DNA of 64,000 bases, taken from positions 1,054,001-1,118,000 of the forward strand of contig AP024866.1 of NCBI GenBank assembly GCA_024346835.1, given 5' to 3'. Shown piece after piece: positions 31,794 to 40,593 of this stretch; position 1 is the stretch's first letter, and each line of letters starts with the position of its first letter. A program made the position numbers and the translations under genes. Under the pieces are notes generated by a model that saw only the letters and a list, made by a program, of their open reading frames with translations, was not told the DNA's origin and searched no databases. Origin of the DNA: Vibrio comitans. Its GTDB lineage: Bacteria; Pseudomonadota; Gammaproteobacteria; Enterobacterales; Vibrionaceae.

Positions 31794-31820
31794 GAGGGGG
31801 CCATACGGCTCCCTTTTTTT
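31794..31820 (+). terminator. Terminator between rpsA and ihfB
   Basis: GGGGGCC and GGCTCCC form a seven-pair stem (one G-T pair) around ATAC, followed by seven T. It should end most rpsA transcription, with leakage or a separate promoter serving ihfB. Confidence 0.85.
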
Positions 31821-31841
31821 GATTTGTGAATGAGGGAAACT

Positions 31842-32126
31842 ATGACAAAGTCTGAATTAATTGAGAGACTGTGTGCTGAGCAGACACACTTATCTGCCAA
31901 AGAAATTGAAGACGCAGTAAAAGAAATTATTGAGCATATGGCCGACACCCTAGAATCGGGTGAGCGAATTGAGATTCGTGGTTTCGGTAGTTTTTCTCTT
32001 CACTATCGTGAGCCGCGTATGGGTCGTAACCCAAAAACTGGCGATCAGGTAGAGCTGGACGGAAAATTCGTTCCGCACTTTAAGCCAGGCAAGGAGTTAC
32101 GTGAGCGCGTCAACGACAGCCTATAG
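31842..32126 (+). CDS. ihfB: Integration host factor beta subunit
   Basis: IHF-beta pairs with IHF-alpha to bend DNA sharply at specific sites. The 94-residue protein has the HU/IHF signature [21 protein letters not shown] at about 44-64 with the intercalating proline in the arm. ATG 31842 follows GAGGGAA at good spacing and gives the canonical [10 protein letters not shown]; an ATG at 31830 would add four residues. The position after rpsA is conserved in gammaproteobacteria. Confidence 0.97.
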   Translation: MTKSELIERLCAEQTHLSAKEIEDAVKEIIEHMADTLESGERIEIRGFGSFSLHYREPRMGRNPKTGDQVELDGKFVPHFKPGKELRERVNDSL

Positions 32127-32141
32127 TGATAAAGAGTAATG

Positions 32142-32174
32142 AAAACGGCACTTCATGATGGAGTGCCGTTTTTT
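32142..32174 (+). terminator. Terminator after ihfB
   Basis: AAAACGGCACT pairs with AGTGCCGTTTT over 11 bp around a 10-base loop, followed by more T. It lies 16 bases after the ihfB stop codon. Confidence 0.92.
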
Positions 32175-32316
32175 CGTTGTGTGTTCAAGTTGATGAGAAA
32201 CCACAATTTGATTATTGGATACTCAAGTCGATGATAATTTTCGAATTAGCATGGTGTAGAGTGCCGAATTACTGCATAATCACTGTTATTGCACTGATTT
32301 TAAAAGGGTAGTCTTA

Positions 32317-32625
32317 GTGAAAATTCTAAAGATAGCGTTAGTGTTGGTTCTGTTTCTTCTTGCGCTGGCTCTAGGCGCACAAAACCAAGAAGTGGTGACG
32401 TTTAACTACTTGTTGGCGGAAGGTGATTTTCACCTCTCTACGCTGATTGGTATTGTATTTGTGACTGGCTTTGTTATCTCAGGACTGATTTTTGGCAGTA
32501 TGCACCTCAAATCTCAACTGCAAGTACGCAAGCTTAATAGAAAGCTGAAGAAGCTAACGCCTCAAGTTGCACCTTCTGCACCGACTACCCCGTCTGTACC
32601 CGCTTCAATTAAAACAGAGAAGTAA
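32317..32625 (+). CDS. lapA: LapA, lipopolysaccharide assembly protein A
   Basis: A 102-residue inner-membrane protein with two membrane segments at about 3-20 and 43-63 and a cytosolic tail with coiled-coil character (LKSQLQVRKLNRKLKKLT). It matches the LapA/YciS family and lies directly before lapB, the E. coli arrangement. LapA and LapB help control LPS synthesis by regulating LpxC turnover through FtsH. A GTG start at 32317 is used. The gap to lapB is nine bases. Confidence 0.9.
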   Translation: MKILKIALVLVLFLLALALGAQNQEVVTFNYLLAEGDFHLSTLIGIVFVTGFVISGLIFGSMHLKSQLQVRKLNRKLKKLTPQVAPSAPTTPSVPASIKTEK

Positions 32626-32634
32626 ATTTATTGG

Positions 32635-33804
32635 ATGCTTGAGTTACTGTTTCTACTCTTACCAATTGCAGCAGCCTATGGATGGTACATGGGCCAACGC
32701 AGTGCACGTCAAGATAATCAGAGACAGTCTAACCAAATTTCTAGGCAGTACGTTCATGGTTTAAACCTTCTTTTATCTGAGCAATCAGACAAGGCGGTGG
32801 ACCACTTTATTGAACTTCTGCAAGTCGACGATGAAACCATAGATACTCATCTTGCTTTGGGTAACTTGTTCCGCTCACGTGGTGAGGTTGATCGAGCGAT
32901 TCGTATTCACCAAAACCTCATTTCGCGTACCGAACTAACCATTGAACAAAAAAACATTGCTTTGCAACAGTTGGCGAAGGACTACATGGTCTCGGGCTTT
33001 CTTGATCGAGCTGAAAAAATCTACGAACAATTAGTGGATGAGCCTGATCATAAAGAGCAAGCATTGCAGCAATTGGTGGCAATTTACCAACAAACTAAGG
33101 AGTGGAGTAAGGCTATCCACTATGCCAGTATGTTGGTAAAAATGGGACGCAGAAAAATGCGCACCAGCATATCTCATTACTGGTGTGAGTTAGCGTTGAA
33201 TGAAAAGGCCTTTGGCAAAAGAGCCAAATCCATTCAGTACTATAAAAAAGCGCTAGCGGAAGACCCTAAATGTGTTCGGGCCAACATATCGCTTGGCCGG
33301 ATCTACATGGAAACGGAAGAGTACACCAAAACCATCAAGTACCTAGAAGCTGTCTTGGCTCAGGATGTGGACTTTGTCAGTGAGATACTGCCCAACCTCG
33401 CGGACTGCTATTACCATCTAGGGCAAGAGCCTGATCTATTAGAGTTTCTTCGTAAATGTATCGATAAGAAAGCGGGCGTATCAGTCGAGTTAATGCTGGC
33501 GCAAGTGGTTGCTCAACATGAGGGTACAGGCGCAGCTCAATCGTTACTGACTAGGCAGCTGGTTAAAAACCCAACTATGAAGGGTTTCTACCGCCTTATC
33601 GATTACCATATTGCTGAAGCTGAAGAAGGCCGAGCAAAAGATAGCCTAACCACTTTGCAAGCCATGGTCGGTGAGCAGTTGAAGGTCAAGCCTCATCACA
33701 GATGCCGCAAATGTGGCTACTCAACACATGCCCTTCATTGGCATTGTCCGTCATGTCGCAGTTGGGGCAGCATCAAGCCTATCCGTGGCCTAGACGGCGA
33801 ATAA
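32635..33804 (+). CDS. lapB: LapB, LPS regulatory TPR protein
   Basis: LapB (YciM) anchors in the inner membrane and presents LpxC to FtsH for degradation. The 389-residue protein has an N-terminal membrane segment (residues 2-18), tandem TPR repeats from about 50 to 340, and a C-terminal rubredoxin-like metal site with two CxxC pairs (CRKCGYS and CPSCRSWG). These are the three diagnostic parts of the family. It is co-transcribed with lapA and followed by pyrF 86 bases later. Confidence 0.94.
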   Translation: MLELLFLLLPIAAAYGWYMGQRSARQDNQRQSNQISRQYVHGLNLLLSEQSDKAVDHFIELLQVDDETIDTHLALGNLFRSRGEVDRAIRIHQNLISRTELTIEQKNIALQQLAKDYMVSGFLDRAEKIYEQLVDEPDHKEQALQQLVAIYQQTKEWSKAIHYASMLVKMGRRKMRTSISHYWCELALNEKAFGKRAKSIQYYKKALAEDPKCVRANISLGRIYMETEEYTKTIKYLEAVLAQDVDFVSEILPNLADCYYHLGQEPDLLEFLRKCIDKKAGVSVELMLAQVVAQHEGTGAAQSLLTRQLVKNPTMKGFYRLIDYHIAEAEEGRAKDSLTTLQAMVGEQLKVKPHHRCRKCGYSTHALHWHCPSCRSWGSIKPIRGLDGE

Positions 33805-33890
33805 AATCGCGTTTCACTCTAACAATCTTTGACTGACAAGGTTAGAATAGGCGCGCCTTATCCCCCATGCCCAAACTAGGAGACCTTTCG

Positions 33891-34583
33891 ATGGATCAAA
33901 AAGTGATCGTTGCCTTAGACTATGACAACAAAAATGACGCTTTAAACTTTGTAGACCGAATCGACCCAGCCTCATGCCGCTTAAAAGTAGGCAAAGAGAT
34001 GTTCACTCTATTTGGCCCAGAGTTTGTTAAACAACTCCATCAAAAAGGCTTCTCTTTATTCTTGGATTTGAAATTTCACGATATTCCAAACACTTGCTCT
34101 AAAGCGGTTCGCGCTGCAGCTGAAATGGGTGTATGGATGGTGAATGTTCACGCTGGTGGCGGTGAGCGAATGATGACGGCTTCTCGTGAAATTCTTGAGC
34201 CTTACGGTAAAGATCGCCCACTATTGATCGGTGTTACAGTACTAACCAGTATGGAGCAATCGGATCTGGCGGGTATTGGCTTAGATGTAGAGCCTAAAGA
34301 TCAGGTTCTACGCCTTGCACACTTAACCAAGAACAGTGGATTAGACGGTGTGGTATGTTCAGCTCAAGAAGCAAGTTTCTTGAAATCTGAACTGGGTAAA
34401 GAGTTTAAGCTAGTTACTCCTGGTATTCGTCCAGCAGGCGCTGCCGTTGGTGACCAAAAGCGCATAATGACCCCAGTTGATGCGATTCAAGCGGGCTCTG
34501 ATTACCTTGTTATTGGACGTCCAATTACCCAAGCCGCAGACCCTGCGAAAGTGCTAGCTGAAATCAACGGCACACTTGCATAA
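33891..34583 (+). CDS. pyrF: Orotidine 5'-phosphate decarboxylase
   Basis: PyrF makes UMP from OMP. The 230-residue TIM barrel has the catalytic Asp-Lys-Asp array in [12 protein letters not shown] at about 58-69, [13 protein letters not shown], and the phosphate-binding TPGIRPAG and [11 protein letters not shown]. The in-frame ATG at 33867 would add eight residues, but ATG 33891 has a strong TAGGAGA site and gives [13 protein letters not shown]. No simple terminator follows; instead the 142-bp repeat array begins eight bases after the stop. Confidence 0.95.
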   Translation: MDQKVIVALDYDNKNDALNFVDRIDPASCRLKVGKEMFTLFGPEFVKQLHQKGFSLFLDLKFHDIPNTCSKAVRAAAEMGVWMVNVHAGGGERMMTASREILEPYGKDRPLLIGVTVLTSMEQSDLAGIGLDVEPKDQVLRLAHLTKNSGLDGVVCSAQEASFLKSELGKEFKLVTPGIRPAGAAVGDQKRIMTPVDAIQAGSDYLVIGRPITQAADPAKVLAEINGTLA

Positions 34584-34590
34584 CTGTACT

Positions 34591-35515
34591 GTCATCCTGA
34601 ACTAGATTCAGGGCCTTAGAGTGTGCCCAGCCTCATCATTGCCACTCTCCAAGTTACTGGATAACCGCGTAGCGGTTTCCAGCATGACGCTGTTGTTTAC
34701 TCAAATAGTGCACAACAACGCCAATAACAACCGTCATCCTGAACTCGATTCAGGACCTTAGAAAGTGTCCAGTCTCAGTATTGCCACTCTCCAAGTTACT
34801 GGATAACCGCGCCGCGGTTTCCTGCATGACGCTGTTGTGTACTTCAATAGTGCACAACAACGCCAAGTACAACCGTTATCCTGAACTCGATTCAGGATCT
34901 TAGAAAGTGCGCAATCTCAGCATTACAACTCTCAAAGATACTGGATAACCGCGCCGCGGTTTCCAATATGACGTTGTTGTGTATTTCAATATTGCAAAAC
35001 ATCGCCAATGACAAACGTCATCCTGAACTAGATTCAGGACCTTAGAAAGTGCGCAATCTCAGCATTACAACTCTCCAAGATACTGGATAACCGCGCTGCG
35101 GTTTCCAGTATGACCCTGTTGTTTACTTCAATATTGTACAACAACGCCAAGTACAACCGTCATCCTGAACTAGATTCAGGACCTTAGAGAGTGCCCAGTC
35201 TCAGTATTGCCACTCTCCAAGATACTGGATAACCGCGCTGCGGCTTCCAGTATGACGAAGTTGTTTACTTCAATAGTGCCCAACAACGCCAAGTACAACT
35301 GTCATCCTGAACTCGATTCAGGACCTTAGAGAGTGCCCAATCTCAGCATTACAACTATCAAAGGTACTGGACAACCGCGCTGCGCTTTCCAGTATGACGT
35401 TGTTGTGTGATTCATTAGTGCAAAACATCGCCAATGACAAACGTCATCCTGAACTCGATTCAGGACCTTAGATAGTCCCCAGTCTCAACATTTCAACTCT
35501 CTAAGATAGTGAACA
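34591..35515. repeat. Array 1: seven tandem copies of a 142-bp structured repeat
   Basis: Copies start with GTCATCCTGAA (or GTTATCCTGAA) at 34591, 34733, 34875, 35017, 35159, 35301 and 35443; every interval is exactly 142 bases. Each unit is a 98-base element bounded by GTCAT and ATGAC plus a conserved 44-base spacer. The element contains three serial hairpins: CCTGAA/TTCAGG, GAGAGTG/CACTCTC, and ACTGGA-AACCGC/GCGGTT-CCAGT. The spacer also holds GTTGTT and AACAAC. The last copy is truncated. The array fills the space between the convergent pyrF and miaE genes. No coding potential is seen. Confidence 0.93.
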
Positions 35516-35541
35516 GGTACTTTGACAATGTACCGCGATCT

Positions 35542-36300
35542 CTACCAACTAGGCACACCACTATGAAACTTAAACTCGCTATCCGGCGAACTAATTAATT
35601 CAGCTTCAACCTTCGCAAAGTAAGCAACACGCTCGCTAATATCTTCACTGGAAATTTGCTGAGCTAGGGTCAAGTAATCTTGATAATGTCTAGCCTCTGA
35701 GCGCAGTAAAGACACATAGAAATTCTGTATATCTTCGTCCATATGTGGCGCTAGTGCAGCAAAGCGCTCGCAGGATCTTGCCTCAATAAACGCACCAATA
35801 ATCAACTTATCAATTAATGTTTGTGGCTCATAGGTTTTCACATGCTTAAGTAGGCCTTTCGCATAGCGACTCGCAGGGACGTGATTGTACTCAATGTTGC
35901 GACTATCCATGATCTCTAGCACTTGATAGAAGTGGTGCAGCTCTTCTTTGATCAGCAGTACCATTTTATCGATAAGGTCTTGGCTATATGGAGAATCGGA
36001 TTGAGCAATAATCCCTTTTGAGATATTACTCTTTCCTTTCAAGCTATTCAGGTCACCAATGCCTTTATAGGCAAATTCTTCATAGGGTTTGAACCATTCT
36101 AATAGTTGCTGTTTGCTGTCGTTGTTCGCTGCGTATTTACGGATAAGGAACATCGCGGACTGGCCAGCTTTTAACTCACATAGCAGGTGATCGATAAGCA
36201 CCACAGGCAATCGCTCAGGCTTTTTAGCTTCCTCTATCCATTGCGTTGGAGTAGTGCAGTTGAGAAATTGATGAATGGGTTCGAGAAGGTGTTGATACAT
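35542..36300 (-). CDS. miaE: tRNA 2-methylthio-N6-isopentenyladenosine-37 hydroxylase
   Basis: MiaE is a ferritin-like di-iron monooxygenase that hydroxylates the isopentenyl group of ms2i6A37 in tRNA. The 252-residue protein has the paired carboxylate/histidine motifs: KEELHHFYQVLEIM at about 117-130, AFIEARSCERF at about 166-176, and LRSEARHYQDY at about 198-208. These supply the expected Glu and EXXH ligands. The gene is absent from E. coli K-12 but common in vibrios and Salmonella. It is a single gene, convergent on array 1. Confidence 0.93.
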   Translation of the reverse strand: MYQHLLEPIHQFLNCTTPTQWIEEAKKPERLPVVLIDHLLCELKAGQSAMFLIRKYAANNDSKQQLLEWFKPYEEFAYKGIGDLNSLKGKSNISKGIIAQSDSPYSQDLIDKMVLLIKEELHHFYQVLEIMDSRNIEYNHVPASRYAKGLLKHVKTYEPQTLIDKLIIGAFIEARSCERFAALAPHMDEDIQNFYVSLLRSEARHYQDYLTLAQQISSEDISERVAYFAKVEAELISSPDSEFKFHSGVPSW

Positions 36301-36440
36301 GAGAGATCCATTGTCATTACAGCGATGCCGTAGCCTAAGAAATTTGTTTAGCTGTGTCTATAGTGAGCTTATATCATGAATATCAATGAAACTACTTTTC
36401 ATACTAATCTAAAAACGTTATAACTATTCATTATATGTAA

Positions 36441-37433
<993 letters not shown>

Positions 37434-37484
37434 TCATTTCTAATTGATTCGCTTCCCTCTAAAATGAATGCCTTAGGGGGAAGC

Positions 37485-38669
37485 ATGCTCACACACTTTA
37501 CACAGCTCGATCATCTATTGCTTAAATGCCAACATCTATGGCGTTTTGAGCCTTTTCATGAAAGTCACTCTCGTCAACATCGATTTTCGGGCACGCCATT
37601 AGCCGCTTGGCTTGATGGATTATCTGTATCCGATGTACATACCTTAAAACACGACGTCTCGAGTGTGTATCAGCAATTGCAGCCATTTATCCCCGAACTT
37701 AAGGAGATAGAACCCTTAGTCGAGCTTGAGCACTCATCGTCGCCCCCTCTAGAGCTTAACGCTCATCTTGCCACTGGAATACCAGGAAGAAAGCTAGAAC
37801 AAATTACAGCAATGGGTTCGCAGGCACTGCTTGCGCATTCGGGTGGAGAATGGTTGGAGTGGTGCGCAGGTAAGGGATTCTTAGGCCGAATACTGGCGCA
37901 TCATTCTGGGCTGGCGGTAACTAGTTTTGAGTGGCAACAACCACTCTGTGAGCATGGGCAGGCCGAGGCTCATAAGCAAAACCTTCCTGTTACCTTTGTT
38001 CAAGGTGATGCCTTTAACTGCGATCATCAAAACGTCTTCAATAAAAAGCAACATGCCGTGGCCTTGCATGCATGTGGAGATTTACATGTTTCTTTGATGA
38101 AGCATGCGATGGATTATCAGTTGGCAGCGCTTTCAATAGCACCTTGTTGCTATCACCTGATTCAAGATGACCATTATCAGGCACTTTCTAGACCAGCTAA
38201 GCAGTCGGCATTGACGTTGTCTAAATCAGAGCTACGCATTCCATTGCAAGAAACGGTGACCGGCGGTGAAAGGGTAGAGCGCCATCGATACCAAGAAATG
38301 AGTTACCGACTAGGGCTGGATGAGCTATTGCGTGCAGAGCTCGGTTTGAGTGAATACCAGCCTATTCCCAGTGTTAAAAAGTCTCAGCTTCAGCTTGGGT
38401 TTGTTGAGTTTTGTGAGTGGGCGGCACAGCGAAAGGGCTTTGAACTGCCAGTGTGCGATTTTCTGCGCTATCAAAAACTAGGAGAGGAGCGCTTCGCGCG
38501 AATGGAAAAACTCAGCTTAGTGCAAATGGCTTTTCATCGACCACTGGAGATGTGGTTGATCTTAGATAAATCTCTTTATCTGCAAGAGCATGGCTATCAG
38601 GTATATCTCACGGAATTTTGCGAGAAAAAAATAACGCCACGGAATATTCTTATACATGCATCTAAATAG
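37485..38669 (+). CDS. SAM-dependent methyltransferase-like protein
   Basis: A 394-residue protein with a central Rossmann methyltransferase region. The SAM motif is LEWCAGKGFLGRILA at about 122-136, followed by VTSFEWQQPLCEHG, an acidic GDAFNC, LHACGDLH, and then the APCCYH motif typical of the Methyltransf_32 family (the family that also holds human METTL25/GSTCD-like proteins). The N- and C-terminal domains are less conserved. The start at 37485 follows AGGGGGAAG; an ATG at 37464 is less likely. The substrate is unknown. It follows cysB by 51 bases. Confidence 0.75.
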   Translation: MLTHFTQLDHLLLKCQHLWRFEPFHESHSRQHRFSGTPLAAWLDGLSVSDVHTLKHDVSSVYQQLQPFIPELKEIEPLVELEHSSSPPLELNAHLATGIPGRKLEQITAMGSQALLAHSGGEWLEWCAGKGFLGRILAHHSGLAVTSFEWQQPLCEHGQAEAHKQNLPVTFVQGDAFNCDHQNVFNKKQHAVALHACGDLHVSLMKHAMDYQLAALSIAPCCYHLIQDDHYQALSRPAKQSALTLSKSELRIPLQETVTGGERVERHRYQEMSYRLGLDELLRAELGLSEYQPIPSVKKSQLQLGFVEFCEWAAQRKGFELPVCDFLRYQKLGEERFARMEKLSLVQMAFHRPLEMWLILDKSLYLQEHGYQVYLTEFCEKKITPRNILIHASK

Positions 38670-38693
38670 CTGACAGCTTGAAGCTGTCAGCTA
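38667..38693. terminator. Hairpin between the methyltransferase gene and ald
   Basis: TAGCTGACAGCTT and AAGCTGTCAGCTA form a near-perfect palindrome that includes the stop codon of the upstream gene. On the minus strand it is followed by TTTAGATG, a weak T-tract, so it could terminate ald. On plus the following sequence is not T-rich. Confidence 0.6.
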
Positions 38694-38704
38694 TTAGAGG
38701 GTTA

Positions 38705-39829
38705 TCAAGCAAAAAGCTCTATGGCTTTACTAGGCTCAACATATTCTAGGTTGAAGTTTTCTGCGACTTCTTTGCATGTCACGATGCCGTGAATGACGTT
38801 AAGGCCATTCAAGAAGCCTTTGTCTTCCGTTAGCGCTTGTTTGTAACCCTTGTTTGCCAGTTTGATGATATAAGGCAGGGTTGCGTTATTAAGGGCGAAG
38901 GTAGAAGTTCTTGCTACAGCGCCAGGCATGTTTGCTACGCAGTAGTGCACTACATCATCAACAATATAGATTGGATCGGCATGAGTCGTTGCATGAGAGG
39001 TTTCAAAACAGCCACCTTGGTCAATCGCTACATCAACAATAGCAGCACCAGGTTTCATTGATTCAATATGTTTTTTTGTAACAAGTTTTGGCGCAGCGGC
39101 ACCTGGAATCAACACCGCTCCAATCACGAGATCGGCTTCTAACACATGGCGACTTAGTGCTTCTTCAGTAGAATAAACCACTTTTGCTCGCCCTTGGAAC
39201 TCTTCATCAAGCGCACGAAGAGTATCGATGTTTCGATCTAGGATAGTTACGTCAGCACGCATGCCTACCGCCATTCGTGCGGCGTTTGAGCCCACCACTC
39301 CGCCACCAATAACAACGACCTTTGCAGGCTCAACACCGGGTACACCGCCAAGTAAAAGGCCTCTACCAGCATTAGACTTTTCTAAAGCTTGTGCGCCAGC
39401 TTGGATGGACATTCTGCCAGCAACCTCTGACATAGGTGCAAGAAGAGGTAGCTGATTTAAGCGGTCGGTCACGGTTTCATATGCAATGCATACCGCTTTG
39501 CTATTGATTAGTTCCTCAGTTTGTGGAAAATCAGGAGCTAAGTGTAAATAAGTAAACAATATTTGCCCTTCGCGAAGCATTGCTCGCTCAATGGCTTGAG
39601 GTTCTTTTACCTTCACGATCATTTCTGCCTGAGCAAAAATTTCCGTTGCGGTTGGAAGAATGGATGCACCTGCTGCGATATAGTCATCGTCGCTGAAACC
39701 AATGCCACTGCCGGCTTGCGTTTCGACAATAACTTGGTGTCCGTTAGAGATAACTTCTCTCACGCTGGCTGGGACCATACCAACTCGGTACTCATGGTTC
39801 TTAATCTCTTTAGGGATACCAATTATCAT
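38705..39829 (-). CDS. ald: Alanine dehydrogenase
   Basis: Ald interconverts alanine and pyruvate plus ammonia with NAD. The 374-residue protein has the N-terminal [18 protein letters not shown], the catalytic region KVKEPQ and [10 protein letters not shown], and the Rossmann motif [16 protein letters not shown] at about 171-186. It is divergent from lrp, with about 157 AT-rich bases between. Ald genes are often Lrp targets, so regulation by the neighbouring Lrp is a reasonable inference. Confidence 0.95.
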   Translation of the reverse strand: MIIGIPKEIKNHEYRVGMVPASVREVISNGHQVIVETQAGSGIGFSDDDYIAAGASILPTATEIFAQAEMIVKVKEPQAIERAMLREGQILFTYLHLAPDFPQTEELINSKAVCIAYETVTDRLNQLPLLAPMSEVAGRMSIQAGAQALEKSNAGRGLLLGGVPGVEPAKVVVIGGGVVGSNAARMAVGMRADVTILDRNIDTLRALDEEFQGRAKVVYSTEEALSRHVLEADLVIGAVLIPGAAAPKLVTKKHIESMKPGAAIVDVAIDQGGCFETSHATTHADPIYIVDDVVHYCVANMPGAVARTSTFALNNATLPYIIKLANKGYKQALTEDKGFLNGLNVIHGIVTCKEVAENFNLEYVEPSKAIELFA

Positions 39830-39986
39830 CCTGACTCCTTATTGTTTTCTAGTTATAGTAACTGCATAAATTGCTTATGTGGGGTGTTATAAACTAGTAT
39901 AAAGCTGTTTATTCAAAATTTGATGCTGAATATTTTTATATTGTAGTGTATGTTGTTGCAAGGAAGTAAAAAGGTGGAACAAAACC

Positions 39987-40478
39987 ATGTTAGAAGCGAG
40001 TAAACCGTCCAAGGAACTGGACCGTATAGACAGAAATATTCTTAATGAACTGCAGAAAGATGGCCGAATCTCTAACGTAGAACTGTCTAAGCGTGTTGGT
40101 TTGTCGCCAACCCCTTGCTTGGAAAGGGTAAGACGTCTTGAGCGTCAAGGTTATATTTTAGGATATACCGCGCAACTTAACCCACAATATTTGGATGCCT
40201 CTCTACTGGTATTTGTAGAGATCACCCTAAATCGTGGTGCGCCAGATGTATTTGAGCAGTTCAACACTGCGGTACAAAAACTAGACGACATTCAAGAGTG
40301 TCATCTTGTTTCTGGTGATTTCGATTACCTGTTAAAAACACGTGTATCTGATATGGGTGCATACCGTAAATTGTTAGGTGACACCTTGCTACGCCTACCG
40401 GGTGTTAACGACACTCGTACGTATGTAGTTATGGAAGAAGTGAAGCAGAGCAATAACCTAGTGATCAAAACTCGCTAA
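39987..40478 (+). CDS. lrp: Leucine-responsive regulatory protein
   Basis: Lrp is a global feast/famine regulator. The 163-residue protein is almost identical to E. coli Lrp over the HTH (LDRIDRNILNELQKDGRISN, then VELSKRVGLSPTPCLERVRR) and the RAM effector domain (LVFVEITLNRGAPDVFEQF). The C-terminus VVMEEVKQSNNLVIKTR is also conserved. It precedes ftsK as in E. coli. Two inverted repeats follow it (40491-40519 and 40542-40565). Confidence 0.97.
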   Translation: MLEASKPSKELDRIDRNILNELQKDGRISNVELSKRVGLSPTPCLERVRRLERQGYILGYTAQLNPQYLDASLLVFVEITLNRGAPDVFEQFNTAVQKLDDIQECHLVSGDFDYLLKTRVSDMGAYRKLLGDTLLRLPGVNDTRTYVVMEEVKQSNNLVIKTR

Positions 40479-40490
40479 ATTGCTGATTCC

Positions 40491-40519
40491 CTGAGGTTCT
40501 ATTTGGGTTTTTACCTCAG
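40491..40519 (+). terminator. Possible lrp terminator
   Basis: CTGAGGT and ACCTCAG form a seven-pair stem around a 15-base T-rich loop, 13 bases after the lrp stop codon. No T-run follows the stem, so intrinsic termination would be weak. Confidence 0.4.
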
Positions 40520-40541
40520 CATGTGTTTAAATGAAGATAAT

Positions 40542-40565
40542 CACGAGCGACATTAGTCGCTCGTG
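40542..40565. repeat. Perfect inverted repeat before ftsK
   Basis: CACGAGCGAC and GTCGCTCGTG form a perfect 10-bp stem around ATTA. No T-run follows. It lies inside the longest possible ftsK frame but upstream of the start chosen here, so it is probably a leader hairpin, protein site or part of an lrp-ftsK processing or termination signal. Confidence 0.7.
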
Positions 40566-40593
40566 TCGTTTATCCGACTCAGACCCGCATGCA

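Noticed and set aside
34591..35515. CRISPR array
   Set aside because: The repeated unit is 142 bases, the spacers are conserved between copies rather than unique, and no cas gene is present.
34591..35515. Integron attC sites or VCR-type cassette repeats
   Set aside because: The repeats are tandem without cassette genes between them, the attC core sequences are not evident, and no integrase is near.
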